Positions 8,152 to 17,027 of a stretch of 64,000 nt of DNA are shown here, one piece after another (the first letter of the stretch is position 1; every line of letters begins with the position of its first letter). The notes under the pieces are model-generated. The model was given only the letters and a program-made list of their open reading frames with translations, searched no databases and had not been told where the DNA came from. The translations under genes and the position numbers were made by a program. The stretch comes from Caballeronia sp. INDeC2. GTDB lineage: Bacteria; Pseudomonadota; Gammaproteobacteria; Burkholderiales; Burkholderiaceae. The stretch is taken from positions 248,001 through 312,000 of the forward strand of contig NZ_JALQDG010000042.1 of assembly GCF_023631325.1 (NCBI RefSeq), in the 5' to 3' direction.

Positions 8152-9369
8152 CTACCGAAGCGACCTCTCCTTAACCGCTCGAAGTGTCAGAACGCTGTTG
8201 CCAGCGATACCTGTAATGCCCAACGCGATCAGCGCTCCGGTCGGTCCGAGCACTGTTGCAAGCAGGCCTGCTAACAGGGTTCCGAGCGGCCAACATCCGA
8301 TACCGACAGTGACCAGACCGAAGACGCGACTGCGCATAATGCCGGGCACGGACTCGATCACGATAGTCGTCTGATGTATGTTGTAGGCGGCGCTACCGAA
8401 GCCACCGATGAAGAGAATGACGAGCAACGAGACCAGCGAGCATGGGAAAGAACTTGCGAACCCGGCAACCGCAATAGCCAGGAAAAACACACTCGACCCG
8501 GTTATCAACCAGACAAAGGACCTCCCTCGTAGACGAGCGCTTCCGATGATCGCGCCGGCGACAAAGGATCCTGCAGGCTCCGCCGAAGAAAGCACGCCGA
8601 TCATCGTGGCTGACAGGCTGAATGTCTCCGTTCCGAGAGGTGTCAGTAGAACGTTATAGCTATAACCGCACAGGTTCGTGATTGTCGTCACGATCAAGAG
8701 CGCCATGATTGTTTTACTGTCGAGCGCGTATTGCCACGCTTCCTGGAGGTCGTTGCGGATCCGGTTGAGGGAGAGTCGCCCGGACGGCGCCTGCACGGTC
8801 GAAAGTCGAAAGATGCACGCCGCGGCGCAAAGCGACGCCGTTGCGGAGAGGAAATAGGATGTCGAGACGCCGAGTGCTCCGTAGATCAAGCCTCCAAGCA
8901 GAGGCCCGATACATCGCGTCGCGAAGTTGGTCATGCTGTCGATAGCGACCGCGCGAGAGGCCATCGCCGTACCTGCTGTCTCTGCAATCATGCGCCGACG
9001 CGCAGGCATCTCGGTGGCATAGACGACACCGCTCACGAGCGCGGCAGCGCAAAGGTGCCATGTCGACAGAACCCCGAGGAAAGACAAGACGCCCACTGTC
9101 CCCGACGAAGCGCTCGCCAGCAACAACCCGAAAAAAACTATTTTCTTGCAATCCATTGCATCCGCGACGACGCCCATGACCGCGCCGCTCAAAAGCAGCG
9201 GAAGACTTCGGCACGCGGAAACGACCGCAACCGCTACAGCCGAATTCGTAGCCTTAAAGGTGAACAGCGCGGCTGCGAGCATTTCCAGCCACATCATCGA
9301 GGTTGAGACCGCGCCGGCCGTCCAGAGCGGTAAGAAACCTTTGGTGCGCATCACGCTTGTCGGGTGCAT
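8152..9369 (-). CDS. MFS transporter, EntS/MFS_3-like exporter
   Basis: A 405-residue protein with 12 hydrophobic segments. Its opening, FLPLWTAGAVSTSMMWLEMLAAALFTFKAT, and the PLLLSGAVMGVVADAMDCKKI loop after helix 2 are characteristic of the MFS_3 branch, which includes enterobactin exporter EntS and macrolide exporters. The central region (YNVLLTPLGTETFSLSATMIGVLSSAEPAGSF) matches this branch as well. It stands alone with no adjacent siderophore or antibiotic biosynthesis genes, so the substrate is open. The GC content of this gene looks a little lower than that of its neighbours by eye, which might point to a different origin. Confidence 0.78.
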   Translation of the reverse strand: MHPTSVMRTKGFLPLWTAGAVSTSMMWLEMLAAALFTFKATNSAVAVAVVSACRSLPLLLSGAVMGVVADAMDCKKIVFFGLLLASASSGTVGVLSFLGVLSTWHLCAAALVSGVVYATEMPARRRMIAETAGTAMASRAVAIDSMTNFATRCIGPLLGGLIYGALGVSTSYFLSATASLCAAACIFRLSTVQAPSGRLSLNRIRNDLQEAWQYALDSKTIMALLIVTTITNLCGYSYNVLLTPLGTETFSLSATMIGVLSSAEPAGSFVAGAIIGSARLRGRSFVWLITGSSVFFLAIAVAGFASSFPCSLVSLLVILFIGGFGSAAYNIHQTTIVIESVPGIMRSRVFGLVTVGIGCWPLGTLLAGLLATVLGPTGALIALGITGIAGNSVLTLRAVKERSLR

Positions 9370-9589
9370 CGATTGCGTTACACCATGTTTCTTCGCGTAT
9401 TGAAGCTCTTCACTTCAAGCGTCGTGACCGGAAGCGGTGAAGCAGCGGCAGCGGCAGCGCGCCCAGGTTCAGCCGGAAGCGCCCTGTTACGCGTTGTCGT
9501 GATCGCTGAACTGCGAGCGCATCGGGCATAGGAAGGGCGATGCGGGTTGTATCAGCGCGCTAGCCCCGTCATGTCGATGTCGTTCGTTG

Positions 9590-9856
9590 TCACTTTTTTT
9601 CGAGCGCGTCGTCTTTGCCGGGTGCCTCGGTATTGTTGCCTGACTCAGGTGAAACTTCTTGTTTCGACCGGTGTTGCGCAAGACGCTCTTCGTCCTCTCC
9701 GGAAGCCGGCTGACGCACTCCCTGGGCGGGATCGCCGCCTGTGGCGGCGCCCGGTCCTGTCTGATTCCCCAGAGAGCCACCACCGCTTGCTCCGCTGCCT
9801 GCGTCGCCGAGCGGCTTATCGGTGCTGCCCGGTCCTTCCAAACGATCGCTGCTCAT
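9590..9856 (-). CDS. Small, Gly/Ser-rich, disordered hypothetical protein
   Basis: 88 residues starting MSSDRLEGPGSTDKPLGDAG. The protein is rich in Gly, Ser, Asp, Glu and Gln, with no hydrophobic core, membrane segment or Cys, so it is probably intrinsically disordered. A good ribosome-binding site (GGAGA, 8 nt before the ATG at 9856) supports expression from this start rather than from the upstream in-frame ATG. Similar short charged proteins are common as unannotated genes in Burkholderia relatives and are sometimes stress-related; this last point is general impression, not evidence from the sequence. Confidence 0.6.
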   Translation of the reverse strand: MSSDRLEGPGSTDKPLGDAGSGASGGGSLGNQTGPGAATGGDPAQGVRQPASGEDEERLAQHRSKQEVSPESGNNTEAPGKDDALEKK

Positions 9857-9896
9857 GACCAGTCTCCGTTCTCTTGAACTCGTTAATGAGCAATGC

Positions 9897-9929
9897 ACAT
9901 GCCAAGGTCGCCGGCTTGGCTTGGCATGT
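9897..9929. promoter_or_regulatory. Inverted repeat upstream of the small hypothetical gene
   Basis: ACATGCCAAG (9897-9906) and CTTGGCATGT (9920-9929) form perfect 10-bp arms around a 13-nt loop, about 40 bp upstream of the start codon at 9856. It lies between two minus-strand genes, so it may be an operator of the small gene or a terminator-like hairpin of the SDR transcript. There is no T-run. Confidence 0.4.
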
Positions 9930-9995
9930 CGACGCCATCGCGATAGCTGACCCTTCGCGACGAATGCCTGAAGCGAACCACACTGCGGCGTGCCT

Positions 9996-10736
9996 TTAAA
10001 GCGTCATACCCCCAGACACTTCGATCACCGCACCATTGATATAACTCGCCTCGTCGCTGGCAAGAAACGCGTAGACGTTCGCGACCTCTTCCGGCGCACC
10101 GAGGCGGCCCAGCGGCACCTGTTCACGCATCTTGCGCAGTACGTCTTCGGGTATCGTCGACAGAATCGACGTATCGATAAACCCCGGCGCCACCGCATTG
10201 ACGCGAACGCCCTTCGGCCCCAGTTCCCGGCTCCATGTCTTCGTGAATCCGATCACACCGAACTTGGACGCAGCATAGTTAGTCTGCCCAAAATTCCCAT
10301 AGATACCCACGACCGAACTCGCATTCAGAATCACGCCCGAGCCTCGCGCGACCATCCCTTCCACGACGGCCTGGCTAGCATGAAAGACAGCTCGCAGATT
10401 CACGTCGATCACCGCATCGAATTGATCGAGGGTCATCTTCTGAAGACGTGCGTCGCGCGTGATGCCTGCATTATTCACAAGCACGTCGATTCGACCGAAG
10501 CGCTTGATGACGCTCGCGACCAACTCGTCGACGCCGCGCGGGTCGGTCATGTCGATGCAATATCCCGCCGTTTCCCCACCCGCTTTCCGGCAAGCCTCGG
10601 TCACTTCCTTGAGCGATGACTCATTCACATCGCACACGACAACCGCCGCACCTTCCTGCGCGAACTTGCGAGCGGTAGCCGCGCCGATTCCCTGCCCCGC
10701 GCCCGTAACCAGTGCGACCTTTCCCTTTAATCTCAT
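9996..10736 (-). CDS. SDR oxidoreductase, FabG/3-hydroxyacyl dehydrogenase-like
   Basis: A 246-residue classical short-chain dehydrogenase. The nucleotide-binding motif TGAGQGIG is followed by NNAG, the catalytic Ser (ILNASSVVG) and YAASK. The ATG at 10736 is preceded by GAGGA at ideal spacing; the longer frame from 10751 needs a TTG and runs into the end of the upstream gene. It is the last gene of a minus-strand operon (BKACE, MFS, SDR). In that context it may oxidise an imported beta-hydroxy acid to the beta-keto acid cleaved by the BKACE enzyme. Family certain, substrate inferred. Confidence 0.85.
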   Translation of the reverse strand: MRLKGKVALVTGAGQGIGAATARKFAQEGAAVVVCDVNESSLKEVTEACRKAGGETAGYCIDMTDPRGVDELVASVIKRFGRIDVLVNNAGITRDARLQKMTLDQFDAVIDVNLRAVFHASQAVVEGMVARGSGVILNASSVVGIYGNFGQTNYAASKFGVIGFTKTWSRELGPKGVRVNAVAPGFIDTSILSTIPEDVLRKMREQVPLGRLGAPEEVANVYAFLASDEASYINGAVIEVSGGMTL

Positions 10737-10747
10737 CTTGTCCTCGT

Positions 10748-12091
10748 TCAAGAATGCATTTCGGCCGCACTGCCGTTTCCAAGCGAGTGCGATGCTTCGG
10801 TCTCGCGGCGAATCGCCCTTGCGAACACTGGCACGAGCAGCAGGCCGAGCAACGACGCCACGAGAATGATGTAGAAGCCGGAATCGCTACGACCCGTCAC
10901 GGTTTCAGCCAATCCAAACAGATAAGGTCCGACGAACCCGCCGATCAATCCGATCGTGTTGATGAACGCAAGCCCCGCCGCCGCCTGAATGCCGTGAAGG
11001 CGCTTCATTGCAATGGCCCAGTACGATGGCAACACGCCCCCGGCAAAGAAGGCCGTCACCGCCAGAAGCACCATGCGTGCCGCAGGATTCGACGTGGCGA
11101 TAAACGCGCACGCGCCTGCAATGAGTCCTACCGTGAGAATGCCCAGGTACGCGCAGTCATTGCCATAACGCCGATGAATCCGCGGAAGAATAAGCACGCC
11201 CAACAGGAAGCCAAGCCCGACGCTCGCGGCAAGCACCCCGACGAGAAGCGGCGACTCGACATGCATCTGCTGAATCATCGAGGGCGCGAAAAAGTAGAGC
11301 CCCACAAACGCCACTTGATTGAGGAAATAGATCAGGCCCATCAGCACGGTCGTGGGACGCTTCAACGCCGCCATCCAGTCGGAAGACGTGAGCTCCGGAT
11401 GCCCTTGCGCGTCCGCGGCTGCGCGTAATTCCAGCGCCTGAGCTTCTTCAGAAGACAGCCAGCGAGCGTCGCGTGGGCGCTCCGGCATCTTGAAGAAAAG
11501 CAGAACGCCGACCAGCACGCTGGGAATGCCTTCGATCATGAACATCCACTGCCAGCCATGCAGGCCACCGATGCCGTTCATCTGCATCAGCGCACCGCCG
11601 AGCGGACTGCCGAGCATCAGAGCAAGCGCCGGCGCAATATAGATCCAGCCCACGACGACAGGCTTGTCGTTCGGTGCGAACCACAGCGTGACCATATACA
11701 TGAGCGCAGGAAAAAGCCCGGCTTCTGCGATACCCAACAACACCCGCAGAACATAAAACGACCACTCGCCTTGCACGAACATCATCGCGGTGGAGAGAAT
11801 GCCCCAAGTCACCGCGATTCTGGCAATCCATCGACGCGGCCCGATTCTATGCGCAGCGAGATTGCTGGGCACTTCGAGCAACGCATAGCCGATGAAGAAG
11901 ATGCCCGAACCCAATCCATACGCGGCGGCACTGATGCCCACGTCGATTGCCAATTGTGCTTTCGCCAACGCGACGTTCGTGCGATCCAGAAACGACATGA
12001 AGTAGATCGCGCACATGAGTGGAATGAGCCGCCGCATCGCTTTCTGAGTCGCGATGCGATGCAGCTTGTCGAGGTTATCGATGATGTTCAT
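10748..12091 (-). CDS. MFS transporter, ACS family
   Basis: A 447-residue carboxylate-type symporter. It shows the ACS signatures AIYFMSFLDRTNVALAKAQL in helix 1 and FFIGYALLEVPSNLAAHRIGPRRWIARI in helix 2 to loop 2-3. A CGGAGAC ribosome-binding site precedes the ATG. The gene sits between those for the beta-keto acid cleavage enzyme and the SDR on the same strand, with about 11 bp to the SDR start, so the three are probably co-transcribed. Import of the organic acid that the two enzymes degrade is the obvious reading. Confidence 0.85.
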   Translation of the reverse strand: MNIIDNLDKLHRIATQKAMRRLIPLMCAIYFMSFLDRTNVALAKAQLAIDVGISAAAYGLGSGIFFIGYALLEVPSNLAAHRIGPRRWIARIAVTWGILSTAMMFVQGEWSFYVLRVLLGIAEAGLFPALMYMVTLWFAPNDKPVVVGWIYIAPALALMLGSPLGGALMQMNGIGGLHGWQWMFMIEGIPSVLVGVLLFFKMPERPRDARWLSSEEAQALELRAAADAQGHPELTSSDWMAALKRPTTVLMGLIYFLNQVAFVGLYFFAPSMIQQMHVESPLLVGVLAASVGLGFLLGVLILPRIHRRYGNDCAYLGILTVGLIAGACAFIATSNPAARMVLLAVTAFFAGGVLPSYWAIAMKRLHGIQAAAGLAFINTIGLIGGFVGPYLFGLAETVTGRSDSGFYIILVASLLGLLLVPVFARAIRRETEASHSLGNGSAAEMHS

Positions 12092-12138
12092 TTTGTCTCC
12101 GGGATGGGTCTGCGCCCTGTCTACGAATATCGAAAGTC

Positions 12139-13077
12139 TTACGGTGTAACCTTGTCGCGCCCCTTCAATCCCAGCATGGCGCGCGCGTCGTCCGGCGTCG
12201 CTATTTCAAACGACAGTTCTTCGAGAATTCGACGTATCTTGCTCACTTGCTGCGCGTTCGACTCGGCCTTCACGCCTTTCGCGATATACACGCTGTCTTC
12301 CAGCCCGACGCGCACGTTGCCGCCGAGAATCGCGCTCATCGTGACGAGCGGCATCTGGTGACGGCCCGCACCCAGCACGGAAAAGTGATAGTTCTCGCGC
12401 CCGAACAGGCGATCGGCGGTTGCGCGCATCACGGTCATGTTCTCCGGGTCCGCGCCCATTCCACCGAGAATGCCGAATACCGACTGAATGAAGAACGGCG
12501 GCTTGATCAAACCCTGATCGACGAAATGCGCGAGATTGTAGAGATGTCCAAGGTCATAACATTCGAATTCGAAGCGAGTGCCTCGACCGCCGAGTTCGAG
12601 AAGAATGCGCTTGATGTCCTTGAAGGTGTTGCGGAAGATCATGTCTTCCATGCCTTCGACATAACCCTTTTCCCATTCATAGCGCCACGACGATACCTTG
12701 CTCGCAAGCGGATGGATCGAGAAGTTCATCGACCCCATGTTGAGGGAACACATCTCGGGCGCCGCCTGCAACGGATAGGCGAGCCGCTCTTCCAGCGTCA
12801 TGCGCGTGCTGCCGCCTGTCGTGATGTTGATGACCGCATCCGTTGCCGCTGCGATAGCGGGTACGAATTCGCGGAAGATATCGGGGTTCGGCGTAGGACG
12901 GCCGTCGTTAGGATCGCGTGCGTGAAGATGGATGATCGCCGCTCCCGCTCGAGCGGCATCGATCGCCTGATCGCGGATTTGCGCGGGCGTTATGGGCAGA
13001 TGCTCCGACATCGTCGGGACGTGAGTGGCGCCGGTGACAGCGCACGAAATGATGACCTTGCGGCTTGAATCGCTCAT
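12139..13077 (-). CDS. Beta-keto acid cleavage enzyme (BKACE, DUF849 family)
   Basis: A 312-residue Zn-dependent TIM-barrel enzyme of the BKACE/3-keto-5-aminohexanoate cleavage (Kce) family. Such enzymes condense a beta-keto acid with acetyl-CoA and release acetoacetate plus a new CoA ester. Visible signatures are VIISCAVTGATHVPTMSEHLP, AAIIHLHARDPNDGRPTPNP (the HxH zinc pair), ITTGGSTRMTLEER and FECYDLGHLYNLAHFV. The start at 13077 (GAGGA upstream) is preferred to the one at 13098. It heads an operon with an ACS transporter and an SDR, divergent from an AraC regulator. Acid specificity cannot be read from the sequence. Confidence 0.88.
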   Translation of the reverse strand: MSDSSRKVIISCAVTGATHVPTMSEHLPITPAQIRDQAIDAARAGAAIIHLHARDPNDGRPTPNPDIFREFVPAIAAATDAVINITTGGSTRMTLEERLAYPLQAAPEMCSLNMGSMNFSIHPLASKVSSWRYEWEKGYVEGMEDMIFRNTFKDIKRILLELGGRGTRFEFECYDLGHLYNLAHFVDQGLIKPPFFIQSVFGILGGMGADPENMTVMRATADRLFGRENYHFSVLGAGRHQMPLVTMSAILGGNVRVGLEDSVYIAKGVKAESNAQQVSKIRRILEELSFEIATPDDARAMLGLKGRDKVTP

Positions 13078-13218
13078 CGGGAAAATCCTCGTCTCCATTT
13101 GCTTTCAGCGCCCTTCTTGCACGGAGTGACGCCTTGTGACTCAAATCTTATTGAGGTAGCATCTTCGAGAAAAGGTCTTTTCCGGACACTCGCGAGTCCT
13201 CAGAGGACAACAGAAAAC

Positions 13219-14244
13219 ATGGCCACCATTCGCCCTCCGCTAAACGAACGCATGTTCGCGCCTTACAAGATCGCCGCGCTTGTCGAGGTGCTGGCGGAGC
13301 AAGGCATCGCGCCCGAAGATAGCCTGAGCGGCTCGGGCGTCACGGTCGGCGAACTGCAAGACGCGTCCGTCCTCACGTCCGTCGGGCAGTACGCAACCGT
13401 CTGCAGAAACGCCGTGTCGCTGGGCTGCGATCCGGCTACCCCGTTCATGGTCGGACGCAAATTGCATCTGTCCGCCTACGGCATGTATGGCTACGCGCTC
13501 ATGTCGTGTTTATCGTTGCGCGACTACTTCAAACTCGGCGTGAAGTATCACCGGCTCGCGACGCCGACCGTCGCAATCGAATGGACGGAGTATCCGGATC
13601 GCATGGTCTGGACCTTCCCCGATGCGTTCACGTCGAGCCCGTCGCGCGAATTGCGCGAGTTCATCATCGAGCAGCAATACACGCAGCACGTGACGCATCT
13701 TCAGGACGTCGCCGGCGGCGTATGTCCGCCGGTGAAAGCGTGCTTCTCGTATCCCGCGCCCGCGCACGCGGATATCTACCCGGACTATCTCGGATGCGAA
13801 TGTCTCTTCGGTCAGGCGCAATGCGAGTTGATCTACGACAGCGCGATCCTCGACCGCAAACCGCAACTCGCTCACCCGCTTACCACGGCCATGTTGCAAG
13901 AGACTTGCGATCGATTGATCGGACAGGCGAAGACATCGAGCGGCGTCTCGGGCGAGGTGTACCAATGCCTGATGGCCACACCCGGATCGTTTCCCGACAT
14001 GGAGAGCGTCGCGAAGTCGATGCATCTCACGTCGCGCACCTTGAGGCGGCGACTGGACGAAGAAGGCTCGTCGTTTCAGGCCATCGTGGATGATGTCAAA
14101 CGCTCGCTCGCGCTCGAATACCTGAAGACGACGAAGATGAGTACCGAGGACGTGGCAATGCTGCTCGGCTTCAGCGATGCCGCGAATTTCCGTCGCGCGC
14201 TCAAGCGCTGGACGGGAAAAGGCGCCGAAGAACTACGTCATTGA
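13219..14244 (+). CDS. AraC-family regulator with arabinose-binding-type N-terminal domain (OruR-like)
   Basis: 341 residues. The first roughly 200 form the OruR/ArgR-like ligand-binding domain (PYKIAALVEVLAEQGIAPED, FKLGVKYHRLATPTV). The C-terminal about 85 are a double HTH AraC domain (SVAKSMHLTSRTLRRRLDEE, then DVAMLLGFSDAANFRRALKR). The ATG at 13219 was chosen over the one at 13099 because the domain begins there and a GAGGA lies just upstream. It is divergent from the BKACE-MFS-SDR operon and is its likely local regulator. Confidence 0.87.
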   Translation: MATIRPPLNERMFAPYKIAALVEVLAEQGIAPEDSLSGSGVTVGELQDASVLTSVGQYATVCRNAVSLGCDPATPFMVGRKLHLSAYGMYGYALMSCLSLRDYFKLGVKYHRLATPTVAIEWTEYPDRMVWTFPDAFTSSPSRELREFIIEQQYTQHVTHLQDVAGGVCPPVKACFSYPAPAHADIYPDYLGCECLFGQAQCELIYDSAILDRKPQLAHPLTTAMLQETCDRLIGQAKTSSGVSGEVYQCLMATPGSFPDMESVAKSMHLTSRTLRRRLDEEGSSFQAIVDDVKRSLALEYLKTTKMSTEDVAMLLGFSDAANFRRALKRWTGKGAEELRH

Positions 14245-14251
14245 AAGCATC

Positions 14252-16465
14252 TCAGGTTCGAACGACCTGACGCAAATCGAATGGCGTTTCTCGCAGGCGC
14301 TTGCCCGTCAGCCTGAACACGGCATTGCCGATCGCCGGTGCAACCGATGGACTCGACAACTCGCCCACACCGCCAGGCTTGGACGGATCGCCCTGCACGA
14401 TGTGGATGTCGATGTCGGGCATGTCGTTCATGCGCATCACGCGATACGAATCGAAATTGCTTTGCCGGACCTGACCGCTGCGGATATCGATGCGATCCGC
14501 GAGCGCGTGTCCCAGTCCCCACATCAATCCGCCGTACAACTGCTCTTCGACGCCGCCCGGCGACACCGCGAGCCCGCAGTCGGCCACGCATGTGAGCTTG
14601 TCGATCACGACGCCTTCGCCACGGCGCGTCACGCGCGCGATCACCGCGATATAGCTGCCGTATGCACGGTTCGTCGCAACGCCGAGCGCGGTGCCGCGCG
14701 GCAGCGGCTTGCCCCAGCCGGCTCGCGTCGCCGCCTCGCGCAGCAAGGCGGCATGCCGCGCCTCCTTCATATGCGCGATCCGAAAATCGACCGGATCGCG
14801 ACGCCCCGCATGCGCCGCTTCGTCCATGAACGACTCGACCGCGAACACGTTCGGGATATAACTCACCGCGCGATACCAGCCCGTCGGCACGCCCGTTTCG
14901 TGACGCACCCAGCCGATGTCCGCATGCGGCGCGCCATAGGCGAACTCGAACTTGCTGATGGCTTCCGTGGTGCTGTAGTCCATGCGATCGGGTCGATCGA
15001 AATAACCCGGCTCCCATTGCTCGGGCGATGCGGGCATCACCGCGCGCAGTTGCAACGCCGAGAGATTGCCTCGCGAATCGAGCACGGCCCTCGCACGATG
15101 ATGGCTCGCCGAGTGATAAAAGAGCGCGCGCATTTCGTCTTCGCGGCTGTTCATCAGCTTGACCGGCTGGCCGGTTTGCAACGCGAGCCACGTGACTTCG
15201 AAAAGCCAGTATTTCGATTCGCGCGCACCGAAGCTGCCGCCCGAAACCAGCTCATGCAGCACGACGCGATTCGCCGGAATGCGGCCGATCACTTCCGCCG
15301 CCTCCTGTGCCGTCGACGGCACCTGCAGGCCGCCCCAATATGCAATGCCGCCGTCCTTCGCCCAGGCCGTCACGTTGATGGGTTCGAGCGGATTCTGCGC
15401 CTTGTAAGGCATCGAGTACGACGCCTCGATCACGCGCGAGCCGCGCTTCAAGATGGATTCGGCGTCGCCGTTCCTCACGGTCGGCACGACGCGCGCGGCG
15501 GGATCGTCGAGCCATGCGGCCTGACGCGCGGGCAGATCGCGGCTGTCGAGGCTTTCGAACGGACTGTCTTCCCATTCGACGCGCAACGCCGCCCGCCCCT
15601 TGTGCGCGGACCAGTAATCGTCGGCGAGCACGGCCACGCCCGCCTGATTGCCGCCGAGCACATCGGGGCGGCCTGGTATCTGCAACACCTGACGCACACC
15701 GGGCACGGCGAGCGCCGCTTTGGCGTCGACGCTGCGCACGCGCGCATCGATCACGGGCGCGCGCGTGACGACCGCGACCAGCATGCCGGGCAAGCGCACG
15801 TCGATGCTGTATGCGAACGCGCCGCACACCTTCTGCGCAGCATCGCGCTTCTTGCGCAGCTTGCCGATATATTTGAACTGCAACGGATCCTTCAGCGGAA
15901 CGTCTTTCGGCACGGGCAAGGTCGCGGCGACGGTGGAAAGCGATCCGTAGCTCGCACGCGCGCCGCTCGCCTTGTCGATCACGAAGCCATCGTCGGTGGA
16001 ACATGCGGACGGCGGCACGTTCCACTGCTTCGCGGCGGCCGCGATCAGCATCGCGCGAGCGGTCGCGCCCGCATGCCGCAAGCGATCGAATTCGAGCGAC
16101 ACGCTCGTGCTTCCGCCCGTCGAAAACACCTTCCACAGAGGATGAATGTAATCCGCATAGAACGGGTTCTCGGGCGTGATCACGTCGATGCGAAACGGAT
16201 CGACGTCCAGTTCTTCCGCGACCATCGCGGCAAGCGCGGTGCGCGTGCCGGTGCCCGAATCGTGCTTGTGAACGACGAGCTTGATCGTATCGTCAGGCAG
16301 CACGCGCACCCATGCGTTCGGCTCGAATTCTCCGTCGCGTGGATGTGGATCGCCGTTCTTCGCGAATGCATCGGGCAGCCGAATGCCGATCGCGAGCCCC
16401 GATACCAGCAACGCGGACCCTTGCTGCATGAAACGGCGGCGCGCCGCGCGATGTTCGATTCGCAT
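14252..16465 (-). CDS. Molybdenum hydroxylase large subunit (IorB-like, Tat-exported)
   Basis: 737 residues of the xanthine dehydrogenase superfamily, isoquinoline 1-oxidoreductase beta-subunit branch. The N-terminus has a Tat signal (RRRFMQ near residues 9-14, then a hydrophobic stretch ending at DAFA), so it is exported folded to the periplasm. Cofactor and active-site segments include VSGGSFGARESKYW, AVSYIPNVFAVESFMDEAAH and GVGELSSPSVAPAIGNAVF, whose Glu is the expected catalytic base. It adjoins the Fe-S subunit gene immediately upstream (ends 16466, no gap). It probably hydroxylates an N-heteroaromatic or oxidises an aldehyde. The cytochrome c subunit that usually accompanies this type is not next to it. 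Confidence 0.87.
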   Translation of the reverse strand: MRIEHRAARRRFMQQGSALLVSGLAIGIRLPDAFAKNGDPHPRDGEFEPNAWVRVLPDDTIKLVVHKHDSGTGTRTALAAMVAEELDVDPFRIDVITPENPFYADYIHPLWKVFSTGGSTSVSLEFDRLRHAGATARAMLIAAAAKQWNVPPSACSTDDGFVIDKASGARASYGSLSTVAATLPVPKDVPLKDPLQFKYIGKLRKKRDAAQKVCGAFAYSIDVRLPGMLVAVVTRAPVIDARVRSVDAKAALAVPGVRQVLQIPGRPDVLGGNQAGVAVLADDYWSAHKGRAALRVEWEDSPFESLDSRDLPARQAAWLDDPAARVVPTVRNGDAESILKRGSRVIEASYSMPYKAQNPLEPINVTAWAKDGGIAYWGGLQVPSTAQEAAEVIGRIPANRVVLHELVSGGSFGARESKYWLFEVTWLALQTGQPVKLMNSREDEMRALFYHSASHHRARAVLDSRGNLSALQLRAVMPASPEQWEPGYFDRPDRMDYSTTEAISKFEFAYGAPHADIGWVRHETGVPTGWYRAVSYIPNVFAVESFMDEAAHAGRRDPVDFRIAHMKEARHAALLREAATRAGWGKPLPRGTALGVATNRAYGSYIAVIARVTRRGEGVVIDKLTCVADCGLAVSPGGVEEQLYGGLMWGLGHALADRIDIRSGQVRQSNFDSYRVMRMNDMPDIDIHIVQGDPSKPGGVGELSSPSVAPAIGNAVFRLTGKRLRETPFDLRQVVRT

Positions 16466-16921
16466 TCAGGCCTCCGCTGCCGCGCGTTTGATCGCCCGGC
16501 GAATGCGCGCATACGTTCCGCAGCGGCAGATGTTGCCGGACATCGCGGCTGTGATGGCGTCGTCGCTGACGGACGTCTTGCCCTTCAGAAACGCGGCCGC
16601 CTGCATCAATTGCCCCGACTGACAGTAGCCGCATTGCGGCACGTCTTCCGCGATCCACGCGCGCTGCAACGGATGATCACAGTCCTTCGAAAGCCCTTCG
16701 ATCGTCGTGATGCGCCGGCCCGCCACGGCCGCGATCGGCAACAGGCACGAGCGCACCGCTTCGCCGTCCAGATGCACCGTGCACGCGCCGCAAAAGCCGC
16801 CGCCGCAGCCGAATTTCGTGCCTGTCAGACCCATCGAATCGCGCAGCACCCACAACAAAGGCATGTCTTCCGGTACATTGTCGAGCGAGTGCCGCGCGTC
16901 GTTGACGATGATTTCGATCAT
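16466..16921 (-). CDS. (2Fe-2S)-binding subunit of the molybdenum hydroxylase (IorA-like)
   Basis: 151 residues, the usual length for this subunit. Plant-ferredoxin-type cluster ligands are C39, C44, C47 and C59 (FGCGGGFCGACTVHL); the second cluster uses C97, C100, C132 and C134 (QCGYCQSGQ and ICRCGTY). It passes electrons from the molybdopterin subunit. A CAGGAGA ribosome-binding site precedes the start. It is the first gene of the two-gene operon and is divergent from a LysR gene at 17028, with 106 bp between them. It has no signal of its own and would be co-exported with the Tat-bearing large subunit. Confidence 0.9.
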   Translation of the reverse strand: MIEIIVNDARHSLDNVPEDMPLLWVLRDSMGLTGTKFGCGGGFCGACTVHLDGEAVRSCLLPIAAVAGRRITTIEGLSKDCDHPLQRAWIAEDVPQCGYCQSGQLMQAAAFLKGKTSVSDDAITAAMSGNICRCGTYARIRRAIKRAAAEA

Positions 16922-17027
16922 GCGCTGTCTCCTGAATGTCGTTCGTGTTTGCGGCCATTATGGGAAGTCGCCGCAGAGGAACGCCAGCGACGATTTCTTT
17001 GATCATCCGTAAGCCCGGCTAACACCC

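Noticed and set aside
14177..17002. Plus-strand open frame of 941 codons opposite the molybdenum hydroxylase genes
   Set aside because: Antisense to two genes with clear cofactor and Fe-S motifs; composition is Arg/His/Asp-rich without any recognisable fold.
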